A DNA stretch of 13,858 nt from Baffinella frigidus (GCA_026770585.1 MU647071.1:208333-222190), one strand, 5' to 3'. Shown: positions 7,344 to 13,334, counted from the stretch's first letter. Translations and numbers: made by a program. Notes: generated by a model from the sequence alone, not told the origin.

Positions 7344-7387
7344 TAACGTGATCACTACCTCCGAGGAGTGTGGGCATCTAGGCTCTA
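7344..7387 (+). repeat. 44 bp direct repeat, right of MITE-A copy 4
   Basis: Partner of 7180-7223 (TAACGTGATCACTACCTCCG ... GCTCTA). Confidence 0.92.
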
Positions 7388-7483
7388 ATGGCACCCACGG
7401 ATGCAAGGTTATGAGGCTTTCAAAATAGATTCACTTAGACGCTGCGATGCCACGGCGGGTTCCTAGGATTGCGAACTGTGTAC

Positions 7484-7742
7484 CCACAACCCTGAACCCT
7501 GAACCCTGAACCCTGAAACCTAGACCCTAACCACTCAACCCTAACCCCTAAACCCTAACCCCTAACCCTCACCCGTAAAACCTGAACCTCAAACCCTAAA
7601 ACCTAAACCCTAAACCCTAGACCCTAAACCCCAACCCCTAAACCCTAAACCCTAAACCCCAAACCCCAAACCCTAAACCCTCAACCCCAAACCATAAAAC
7701 CTTAAACCCTAAACCCTAAACCCTGAAACCTAAACCCTAAAC
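7484..7742 (-). repeat. Interstitial telomeric array, C-rich strand on + (part 1)
   Basis: CCCTAAA heptamers with variants (CCCTGAA, CCCCAAA, CCCTCAA). This is the reverse orientation of the 3594-6370 array, so the two arrays face each other. Confidence 0.97.
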
Positions 7743-7777
7743 TGTTGCACCCCCACGGACTTTTGGCAAGCTAAAGC

Positions 7778-7846
7778 AGGTCCGCACCTTCGTTCCTCTA
7801 TTCACTCATCACCATGAGCCCCCACCACCCTCCACACAAGCCCTCC
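7778..7846 (+). repeat. ~69 bp direct repeat between telomeric blocks, copy 1
   Basis: AGGTCCGCACCTTCGTTCCT, then CTATTCACTCATCA and a C-rich tail with CCACA(C)AAG. The partner at 8225-8292 follows the next telomeric block, so [telomeric block + this segment] looks like a tandem duplication of about 447 bp. On the - strand it corresponds to the 3' end of the coding remnant at 8249-8443 plus downstream sequence. Confidence 0.88.
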
Positions 7847-7850
7847 ATCA

Positions 7851-8170
7851 ACCTTAAACCCTAAACCATAAACCCTGAACCCTAAAACTTAGACCCTAAA
7901 CCCTCAAACCTAAACCCTGAACCCCAAACCCTAAACCCCAAATCCTAAACCCTAAACCCTACACCCTAAACCCCAAACCCTAAACTCTAAAACCTAAACC
8001 CTAACCCGTAAACCCTAACTCCTGAACCCTAACCGCTAAACCCTAAACCCTGAACCCTAAACCCTAAACCCGAACCCCTAAACCCTCAACCCTAAACCCT
8101 GAACTCTAAACCCTAAAACCTAAACCCTAAACCCTGAAACCTAAATCCTCAAACCCAAAACCCAAACCCT
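7851..8170 (-). repeat. Interstitial telomeric array, C-rich strand on + (part 2)
   Basis: CCCTAAA units with variants continue to about 8170, where CCCAAACCCTGGCATCC marks the exit from the array. Confidence 0.97.
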
Positions 8171-8224
8171 GGCATCCGCATGGGCCTTCAGAGCTCTGAC
8201 TGTGGCGCCATAGACAACATAAGT

Positions 8225-8292
8225 AGGTCCGCACCTTTGTTCCTCTATTCACTCATCATCACCCCCCCCCACACCCCCTTCCACAAGACCCC
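8225..8292 (+). repeat. ~69 bp direct repeat, copy 2
   Basis: Partner of 7778-7846. It includes TCACTCATCATC, where the - strand reads the DDE-stop end of the remnant ORF. Confidence 0.88.
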
Positions 8293-8443
8293 CGAAGTGG
8301 ATCAAATCGAGGCTGGATCTTGAGCTATTTTCGTCGGCCAGAGCCTCGAATTCGAGTTGAGAGCTACTTCCCCACGAGAGGCCCTTCACTTCGAGTAACT
8401 CCTTTACTTCGGACTTGTCCACAAGCGCCGTTGCAACTTGAAT
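8249..8443 (-). pseudogene. Coding remnant, possibly EF-hand-like C-terminus
   Basis: On the - strand a 64-residue frame runs from 8443 to a TGA at 8249-8251, bounded upstream by a TGA at 8444-8446. There is no initiator ATG, so it would be an internal or last exon or a decayed gene. The sequence looks protein-like: VDKSEVKELLEVKGL, then LEFEALADENSS, then SLDLIHF, then a glycine/valine/acidic tail. The order (helix with DKSEVKELL, FEAL, a D-x-N-x-S acidic stretch, LDL-x-x-F) recalls calcium-binding EF-hand pairs. The presumed loop does not fit the 12-residue rule exactly, having one extra residue and no acidic residue at position 12. A copy of its last codons lies between the telomeric blocks at 7778-7846. 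The RWP-RK gene lies upstream on the same strand. Confidence 0.4.
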
Positions 8444-8532
8444 TCACACGAAACATGCACCGCACCGCACCCTTGAAAACGCAGACACCCCACGCTCTAC
8501 ACCGCACCTCACCCTCGACACCCAACACTGAA

Positions 8533-9186
8533 CTAGTAATCGTTGGAGAGCATGGATGCTACATCCGCTTCTGAGATGGAGCACCCGAGAGCGAGGTACT
8601 CCACGACCGCGGCGCCTCCCTCCTCTTCTGCAAACATGAAGTCGAAGTCCCCCACGATAGGCCCGTCGAGATAATCCATCACCGCCTCGACGCACGACCG
8701 CTCCCGGGGTAGGCGCTCCTCGAGCGGCGTGCCTTGCTCCCAGCCGCAAGAAGATGCTCTTCTGACGGTCGAGCTGGAAGAGGCGTTGGAGGAGAAGGAG
8801 AAGTAGCAAGCTGAAGTGTCCCTCCACTTGTCTTGGCGCACCTTCGTTGTCTGAAGCGCGGGCGCGGCGAGCGCGCAGACGGGCTCCTGGTGCAGCGTTG
8901 AGATGGCGGCATCAAAGGCATTAGCATGCGCGTTCCTCCGTGCGATGAGGGTCTTGTTTTGTCTCTTCCGGGACGGCCAATACTGAATGTCGAACTTTCT
9001 GCAGGCCTTCTTGAACGTGGTCTGGCACAGGCCGATCTCGCTCGCGGCGTCCTTGAGCGGGAGGTGGAAGAGGCCCTCGAGCACCTCGTAGTTCACGCAG
9101 ATGTGGCGCGTCAGAGGTCCAGGCTCCGCATCATCTCCTTCCTTGCGGCGAGGAAAGAAGAAGAAAGATCTCGCCTTTTTCGGCAT
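8533..9186 (-). CDS. RWP-RK domain transcription factor
   Basis: A 217-residue protein read on the - strand from the ATG at 9184-9186 to a stop at 8533-8535, with no intron needed. The frame stays open upstream to at least 9333 but without another ATG, so this is the best start; a 5' exon cannot be excluded. Residues 41-78 form an RWP-RK DNA-binding domain: HLPLKDAASEIGL, QTTFKKACRKFDI, then YWPSRKRQNK. That gives a helix-turn-helix-like region followed by the signature, here with Tyr in place of the first Arg of RWPxRK. The N-terminus is basic (MPKKARS, PRRK) and could act as a nuclear signal. Residues 131-144 are serine-rich. The C-terminal 50 residues are acidic and hydrophobic (MDYLDG, DFDFMFAEEEGG), plausibly an activation region. 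No PB1 or NIN-type N-terminal domain is present, so it resembles the short RKD-like class. Family members regulate nitrogen response or gamete and egg identity; which applies here is unknown. Confidence 0.9.
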   Translation of the reverse strand: MPKKARSFFFFPRRKEGDDAEPGPLTRHICVNYEVLEGLFHLPLKDAASEIGLCQTTFKKACRKFDIQYWPSRKRQNKTLIARRNAHANAFDAAISTLHQEPVCALAAPALQTTKVRQDKWRDTSACYFSFSSNASSSSTVRRASSCGWEQGTPLEERLPRERSCVEAVMDYLDGPIVGDFDFMFAEEEGGAAVVEYLALGCSISEADVASMLSNDY

Positions 9187-9448
9187 GTCGGTCGGGGCGC
9201 GGTGGTGCGCAGCGCGTAGAAGAGGGCGATCGGGGCAGGCTGCTGCGGGAACGCGGTGACGCGAACGATATGCGCGCTGGAGATTGGAGGCTGAGAAGCG
9301 TGTCGGACAGGCAGGGAAATGAAGATAGAACACGTGGTGCGAGGTCTCGGGAAGAAGAATCAGAGAAGACGAAGAAAGAACAAGTCTCTCGTGCTCTCGG
9401 GACTAAACGACTTGTCTCGAACCGTCCCAAGGAGATATTTCCAGGCAT
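9131..9448 (-). promoter_or_regulatory. Overlapping upstream ORF in the presumed 5' leader of the RWP-RK gene
   Basis: A 105-codon frame starts at an ATG at 9448 and ends at 9131, overlapping the RWP-RK start in another frame. Its product is serine/arginine-rich and unlike any family I know. If transcription began upstream of 9448, this ATG would be met first and should reduce RWP-RK translation. Alternatively the true start of transcription is downstream. Pyrimidine-rich sequence on the - strand at about 9340-9375 and a CACGTG palindrome at 9331-9336 could be promoter elements. Confidence 0.25.
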
Positions 9449-9517
9449 GACCGTCTCGGGGAAAGGACGCGGTCAATCAAAGGCCCAAAAACACGAGAGA
9501 CACAGCCATCTATTTAT
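9331..9517 (+). repeat. Dispersed repeat over the RWP-RK upstream region, copy 1
   Basis: CACGTG, GCGAGGTCTCGGGAAGAAGA.. , CTCTCG.., AAAGGCCC(A/C)AAAAC and CAGCCATCT / AAGCCATCT recur in the same order at 10646-10795. The gene's own 5' flank is therefore part of a repeated segment. Confidence 0.65.
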
Positions 9518-9671
9518 TAATCTCCATAGAAGTATTATTGCTTTTGGTGATAGACTCAGGGTTGGTTGGCCGTAAGGTTTTCTTTATTCATCACATCCGT
9601 CGGTTATGAGCCGCGCTCGAAACGAGAGCTCACGTAACGGTCGCCTCGACGGTTACAGCTCTATCTACCGA
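9518..9671. other. Unassigned sequence
   Basis: AT-rich at first (CTATTTATTAATC), with no gene recognised. Confidence 0.4.
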
Positions 9672-9742
9672 AGATAGGAGGGATATGGAAATAGGAGGGA
9701 TATGGACCTACCCAGAGTAGGAGGGATATGGACCTACCCAGA
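9672..9742 (+). repeat. Short tandem repeat TAGGAGGGATATGGA
   Basis: Three copies of TAGGAGGGATATGGA, the last two extended by CCTACCCAGA. Confidence 0.9.
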
Positions 9743-9765
9743 TTCGTATATCACCAAGTATACAA

Positions 9766-10017
9766 CGTATCCTCTTGCAGGTCTGAAAAAATAAGTCATA
9801 AATGGAGGTTCGGTGTATTCTTCCAAATTTCACCCCTAAATTTCGTCTTTTTTCAAATCTGAAAGCGCAGATCCTCGAGATTTGGCCTCCAGCTCCAGAA
9901 TCTGCTAAAAAAAATCGAGCTGCGATGAAATCGTGAAATCTTTACTACAGGCCAAAGGTCGAATAAATGGCTCCAACTAAAGTGATTATAATCCTATTAG
10001 ACCTGCAAGAGGATACG
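9766..10017 (+). mobile_element. MITE-B copy 2 (intact, 19 bp TIR)
   Basis: CGTATCCTCTTGCAGGTCT at the left is exactly inverted at the right end (AGACCTGCAAGAGGATACG). It is 252 bp including the TIRs, AT-rich inside, and has no coding capacity. Copies at 5012-5254 and 12339-12840 show the same internal words. The TATCC..GGATA ends imply a TA-type insertion, but no clear target duplication is visible. Confidence 0.93.
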
Positions 10018-10023
10018 AAGAGT

Positions 10024-10100
10024 AACGAAAATTACTACACGATTTGCTCATGAAAGTACGAGCCTCGTAGTAGTAAAGCATTTGTGTAGTAAATTTCGTT
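10024..10100. repeat. 77 bp foldback
   Basis: AACGAAAATTACTACAC at 10024-10040 pairs with GTGTAGTAAATTTCGTT at 10084-10100 with one mismatch. The pairing continues imperfectly inward (GATTTGCT with AGCATTT). The word TTACTACAC recurs in the repeats near 10271 and 11450. Confidence 0.75.
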
Positions 10101-10240
10101 GCGCCAAAAGCAATTGTGGAGATGATAGGATAGGAACTTCGTATCAGATACTGCACCAAAAAGGACCTTTGAATCGTGTTTCGGTTGGTCGTCATGTCTT
10201 GGCCCAAGACTCTTGGGGGCACATGGGCCGTGAGTGCCGT
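10101..10240. other. Unassigned sequence
   Basis: No gene is recognised. GTCTTGGCCCAAGAC at 10197-10211 is a small palindrome. Confidence 0.4.
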
Positions 10241-10336
10241 GACATGGCACATGTCCTCCCCAAAAGGCGATTTACTACACGCAAGATAAGCAGGGCGACT
10301 GGCTTACCAGACAGAGTCGAAATCTACCGGGGGGTA
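10241..10336 (+). repeat. Dispersed repeat R3, copy 1
   Basis: CACATGTCC, AAAAGGCGATTTACTACACG, AAGCAG, CTGGCTTACCAGACAGA and CGAAATCT recur in order at 11570-11676, and the first half also at 11418-11470. Confidence 0.8.
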
Positions 10337-10440
10337 CATGTAGGACCTACCGGTACATGTAATTTCGGAACCTGACACGCTCTAGAGACACCTGGAATCG
10401 CGACAAGGAGCCAACAAGAACCCCGTCTGTTGTATTTTTA

Positions 10441-10638
10441 TTCTTCCGCGATCGACTTACAAGTGATTTTATCGCGGCCGAACGTTTCTCAGATGGAAAC
10501 AATTGACTTTCGATTGCGGGTTTTCCGTTTCTCGGGAATCAACGGCATTTGTACGAGATGTCGCCCGAAATCAGGCAGCCTGCGGCTCAAAAAAACAGAT
10601 AAAAACACTTGCAAAGTCATTCACGGAAGAAAATGATT
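10441..10638 (+). repeat. Dispersed repeat R4, copy 1
   Basis: About 198 bp, ~95% identical by eye (about 10 differences) to 12425-12622. Both copies keep the same frame open for about 64 codons (DLQVILSRPNVSQ, INGICTRCRPKSG). Of nine codon differences I count three silent and six replacement, so there is no sign of protein-level constraint. I treat it as a repeat and not a gene. Confidence 0.9.
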
Positions 10639-10645
10639 TTCGCAC

Positions 10646-10795
10646 CACGTGTTCTACGAGGTCTCTGCGAGGTCTCGGGAAGAAGAATCAGCGGGGAATC
10701 AGATAAGATGAAGCGATTTGGTGGTGCGAGCTCTCGGGAATCGCGAACAACCGCTGACAATAAAAGGCCCCAAAACTGAAGACAAAGCCATCTAG
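10646..10795 (+). repeat. Copy 2 of the RWP-RK upstream repeat
   Basis: CACGTG, then GCGAGGTCTCGGGAAGAAGA, a second GTGCGAGCTCTCGGGAA, and AAAGGCCCCAAAACTGAAG with AAGCCATCT match 9331-9517. No RWP-RK coding sequence accompanies it. Confidence 0.65.
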
Positions 10796-10838
10796 TAACT
10801 CAAGATGTGAAACATGATGCAAATGTCCTTTGTGGAAC

Positions 10839-10880
10839 ATGTACAGCTGTACCCCGGATATGTACAGCTGTATCCCGGAT
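10839..10880 (+). repeat. Two-unit tandem repeat of 21 bp
   Basis: ATGTACAGCTGTACCCCGGA T is followed directly by a second unit with one substitution (ATCCC for ACCCC). Each unit contains the palindrome TACAGCTGTA. Confidence 0.92.
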
Positions 10881-11049
10881 GTTTACAAACGAATGCGATC
10901 TACCGGTACCGGTACGAGCTCGTACGCATTCGTTTACAAATGGCAGTGCAGTGAATAGATGGCTTTATCTTGAGATGTGACATCTGAGATGTCTAGAGCT
11001 GCAAAGGCCATTCGTGGGTTTCTCTCGGATATCGGATACCTGTTTCGGA

Positions 11050-11063
11050 TACGAAGCTTCGTA
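11050..11063. repeat. 14 bp palindrome TACGAAGCTTCGTA
   Basis: Exact copy in the left arm of the foldback segment. Confidence 0.9.
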
Positions 11064-11348
11064 CTTGTCCACAGAAGCTCGGATATCGGATAGTTTTGGA
11101 ATAGTTTTCGAGTTTTTTTATTAGGTTTTTTCCGGGGGGGGGGGTTGACTTCAGCGGGGAAAATTTCCCCGAAAAAATGACTTTTTCGGCCGAAAGTCGA
11201 TTTTTCGGGCAAAAAGTTCCTGAAAAGTTCGAAAAAGTAGGGCAAAAAGTTGACTTTTTCTCTCAAAAAGGGGTCGTCAACTTTTGCCAACTATCCGAAA
11301 ATGCCATTCCCAACTATTCGACGAAATCTGTCGGATATCGGATATCAC

Positions 11349-11362
11349 TACGAAGCTTCGTA
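11349..11362. repeat. 14 bp palindrome TACGAAGCTTCGTA
   Basis: Exact copy in the right arm of the foldback segment. Confidence 0.9.
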
Positions 11363-11417
11363 TCCGACTTTTTGAGAGGTCGGATATCGGTCCAAAAGTT
11401 TCGAATGGCAGCTCTAG

Positions 11418-11470
11418 AGATGTCACATGTCCCCACTTAAAAGGCGATTTACTACACGCAAGAGAAGCAG
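11418..11470 (+). repeat. Dispersed repeat R3, partial copy 2
   Basis: GATGTCACATGTCCCCAC followed by AAAAGGCGATTTACTACACG and AAGAGAAGCAG. The second half of the family is absent. Confidence 0.8.
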
Positions 11471-11499
11471 AGGTGGTCCTTTAGGTGTTTGGGGGGGGT

Positions 11500-11547
11500 C
11501 AGATGGCGGTGTTTTGGGGGGCAGAGGCGGTGTTTTGGGGGGCAGAT
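11500..11547 (+). repeat. Short tandem repeat of 21-22 bp
   Basis: CAGATGGCGGTGTTTTGGGG (plus GG) is followed by CAGAGGCGGTGTTTTGGGG and the start of a third unit (CAGATG). Confidence 0.88.
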
Positions 11548-11569
11548 GTGACATTTGACTCTGATCTGA

Positions 11570-11676
11570 GATGTCACATGTCCCCACTCGTCAAAAGGCG
11601 ATGTACATGTGTACACCGGTACTACACGAAAGCTATGCAGAGCTGACTGGCTTAACCAGACAGATCCGAAATCTCA
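11570..11676 (+). repeat. Dispersed repeat R3, copy 3
   Basis: GATGTCACATGTCCCCACT, CAAAAGGCGAT, ACTACACGAAAG, CTGACTGGCTTAACCAGACAG and CCGAAATCT. A GTACATGTGTACACCGGTAC palindromic stretch is inserted relative to copy 1. Confidence 0.8.
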
Positions 11677-11710
11677 TAACATCCGACGAAAATTACGTCG
11701 TACGAAGTTC

Positions 11711-11744
11711 GTACGAAGCTTCGTACCGGTACGAAGCTTCGTAC
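11711..11744. repeat. 34 bp perfect palindrome made of two 14-mers
   Basis: GTACGAAGCTTCGTACC is followed directly by its reverse complement. Each half contains TACGAAGCTTCGTA, so the site is a nested double palindrome with ACCGGT at the centre. Confidence 0.95.
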
Positions 11745-11783
11745 CCGACCTATGTACATAGACAACGCACATAAGGATACTTC

Positions 11784-11799
11784 GTACGAAGCTTCGTAC
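11784..11799. repeat. 16 bp palindrome GTACGAAGCTTCGTAC
   Basis: Sixth exact occurrence of the TACGAAGCTTCGTA core, about 40 bp after the double palindrome. Confidence 0.9.
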
Positions 11800-11825
11800 A
11801 ACGCACCCGGAGGCGAAAAGGGCAA

Positions 11826-12007
11826 TACAGTGGATGTAGGCCAAAAGCATATGCTTAATGTAGCACGGGCCCTATTGTAGCACGGCGGGCAAGGTCCCGA
11901 AGGGCAAAATCCTTAGGGCAGCCAATGCCCTAATGTAGCACAGGGCTTAATGTAGCATCAGAATCTCCGCCCGGTCGTGCTACATTCATAAGCCTACATC
12001 CACTGTA
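11826..12007. mobile_element. 182 bp foldback element, TA-flanked CAGTGG ends
   Basis: TACAGTGGATGTAGGC at 11826-11841 is exactly inverted at 11992-12007. A second inverted block, AATGTAGCACG against CGTGCTACATT, lies further in. TGTAGCA occurs four times inside. The TA plus CAGTGG termini fit Tc1/mariner/pogo-type non-autonomous elements. No coding capacity. Confidence 0.88.
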
Positions 12008-12118
12008 CATGTAAATGTACAAAACTTTAGATGGACGTGGCCTTCAAATTAATGCGATTTTTTGAGTTTTTTTCGATGCCCCGAGTTGGAGGTCGGGGCC
12101 CCCGATCATGCCCCGACT
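12008..12118. other. Unassigned sequence
   Basis: No gene is recognised. GCCCCGA and TCGGGGC words around 12077-12116 could fold. Confidence 0.4.
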
Positions 12119-12333
12119 CACACAGCAGACTTCGAAGGGATTTCGAACAACCCTCAAGCGATAAGACCTACCGGTAGGACCCTACGAAGTACGAGGTCTT
12201 AGGACCCTCGCACGGTACGAGCTTGTATGTGACGACACGCGCTCGTACGCGTAGGCAGTAGGGACATAGGGGGGGGTTCCTACGGATAAGGTAACGGAAA
12301 CTCGGGCTCTCAGAGCCCGAAAATCCCTTCGTA
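12119..12333 (-). repeat. Dispersed repeat R1, copy 3 (inverted)
   Basis: Read on -, it gives GAAGGGATTTTCGG, GTTTCCGTTACCTTATCCGT, TATGTCCCT, AAATCCCTTCGAAG and CTGTGTG, as in copies 1 and 2. The middle has extra CGTACG-type palindromic words. TCGGGCTCTCAGAGCCCGA at 12302-12320 is a 19 bp palindrome. Confidence 0.8.
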
Positions 12334-12424
12334 TCCTTATCCTCTTGCCGGCCCAAAACAATAACCTATTTCTGAAGGTTTGAGGTATTAATTTGCTGAA
12401 TTTCACCCCTAAATTTCATCCTTT

Positions 12425-12622
12425 TTCTTCTGCGATCGACTTACAAGTGATTTTATCGCGGCCGAACGTTTCTCAGGTGGAAACAATTGACTTTCGATTG
12501 CGGGTTTTCCGTTTCTCGGGAATTAACGGCATTTGTACGAGATGTCGCCCGAAATCAGGCAGCCTGCGGCGCAAAAAAACAGGTAAACACACTTGTAAAG
12601 TCAATCACAGAAGAAAATTATT
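12425..12622 (+). repeat. Dispersed repeat R4, copy 2, nested in MITE-B
   Basis: About 95% identical to 10441-10638 by eye. Its insertion postdates MITE-B copy 3. Confidence 0.9.
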
Positions 12623-12667
12623 CCCGCCAACTTGGAGCGGGATAGAACCGCTCCAAGTCGGCGGGAA
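12621..12667. repeat. 20 bp-stem hairpin, 7 nt loop
   Basis: TTCCCGCCAACTTGGAGCGG at 12621-12640 pairs with 12648-12667 with one mismatch, around the loop GATAGAA. It lies at the 3' end of the nested insertion. R4 copy 1 lacks it. A structural end of the insertion or a short hairpin transcript are both possible. Confidence 0.88.
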
Positions 12668-12840
12668 GCCATTATTCAAATCTGAAAGCGCAGATCCTCG
12701 AGATTTGGCCTCCAGCTCCAGATTCTGCGAAAAAAAATCGAGCTGCAATGAAATCTCAACATCTTTACTACAGGATAAAGTTGAACAAATGGCTCCAAGC
12801 TGAAGTCAATACCGGTATTCTGCTATTAGACCGGCGAGTT

Positions 12841-12977
12841 GACTAAAACCGTGCCCCCGGTCTCCGGGGAAAAATCCGGTTCCAAACAGTCTTAATTCGG
12901 GTATGGCATGTCGCTGTCCGGCGCGGCGATGTGGACGCGCGCCCTGGCCCCCTCGTGGTGGTGCGACATTCATAGGC
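12841..12977. other. Unassigned GC-rich sequence
   Basis: No gene is recognised. The last part (GTGGTGGTGCGACATTCAT) pairs loosely with sequence after the hairpin (ATGGTCACCAC), so it may belong to the foldback element. Confidence 0.4.
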
Positions 12978-13127
12978 TAACGGCCTAAAAATGGGGTGGT
13001 TAGGCATACGGCATTGCCTAGGACCTCCTACCGTAGGCCGAGAGATCCTAGGACCAGAAAGTCTCGGCCTACGGTAGGAGGTCCTAGGCAATGCCGTAGG
13101 CCTAACTACCCCATTTTCAGGCCGTTA
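12978..13127. mobile_element. Near-perfect 66 bp-arm hairpin element
   Basis: The left arm 12978-13043 and right arm 13062-13127 are reverse complements with 63 of 66 positions matching, around an 18 nt loop (GATCCTAGGACCAGAAAG). One of the three mismatches would be a G-U pair in RNA. The arms hold CCTAGGACCTCCTACCG and TACGGCATTGCC words related to the MITE-A interior. It could be a young foldback transposon or, if transcribed, a hairpin RNA precursor. Confidence 0.9.
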
Positions 13128-13197
13128 CCCTTTTAACATGGTCACCACAGCTGTCACCGGCGAGTACTCCAGGGAGTATTCGTCTGTCTTCAGGTGG

Positions 13198-13278
13198 AGG
13201 CCTTTAGGTCCTTTAGGTTCTTCGAGCTCCCAACATAGGCGGACACCGGAACTTATCCTGCAGAAAGGCCATGCTTCG
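13198..13278 (-). repeat. Dispersed repeat ER85, copy 4 (inverted)
   Basis: On + it reads AGGCCTTTAGGTCCTTTAGG, CTCCCAACATAGGCGGACAC, CGGAACTTATCCTGCAGAAA. This is the reverse complement of copies 1-3. Confidence 0.9.
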
Positions 13279-13334
13279 GCTGACTGCTCACAAATGATCG
13301 GATACGCAAATTGGACGTCCACACGAGAATGCTA

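Larger units (their letters stand above)
10971..11435. mobile_element. ~465 bp imperfect foldback segment
   Basis: The left arm (GACATCTGAGATGTCTAGAG, GCCATTCG, CGGATATCGGAT, TACGAAGCTTCGTA) is mirrored in the right arm in reverse order (TACGAAGCTTCGTA, CGGATATCGG, CGAATGGC, CTCTAGAGATGTCAC). The arms are each about 110-140 bp and diverged. The centre holds CGGGGAAAATTTCCCCG (11154-11170) and a TTTTTCGGCCGAAAG foldback near 11182. Overlapping open frames on both strands are by-products of the symmetry. Confidence 0.6.
12339..12840 (+). mobile_element. MITE-B copy 3, interrupted by a nested insertion
   Basis: The left part (TATCCTCTTGCCGG .. TTTCACCCCTAAATTTCATC) and right part (TTCAAATCTGAAAGCGCAGA .. 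TACTACAGG .. ATTAGACC) match MITE-B copy 2. They are separated by about 246 bp (12428-12673) that includes R4 copy 2 and a strong hairpin. The right TIR is mutated (GACCGGCGAG for GACCTGCAAG). Confidence 0.88.

Noticed and set aside
3594-8170. A functional chromosome end in the window
   Set aside because: The arrays are degenerate, interrupted and flanked by non-telomeric sequence on both sides.
8926-9219. 97-codon frame on + over the RWP-RK gene
   Set aside because: Antisense shadow of the RWP-RK coding sequence.
9187-9333. N-terminal extension of the RWP-RK frame to 9333
   Set aside because: The frame opens with GTG and has no ATG before 9186; non-ATG initiation is not the default in eukaryotes.
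10934-11440. Overlapping frames of 118 and 87 codons in the central foldback
   Set aside because: They mirror each other across an inverted repeat and are explained by the palindromic DNA.
10430-12617. R4 open frame as a real protein gene (conserved in both copies)
   Set aside because: Six of nine codon differences change the amino acid, so there is no sign of purifying selection.
12843-13091. 82-codon frame on -
   Set aside because: It runs into one arm of the 66 bp hairpin; no protein family resemblance.
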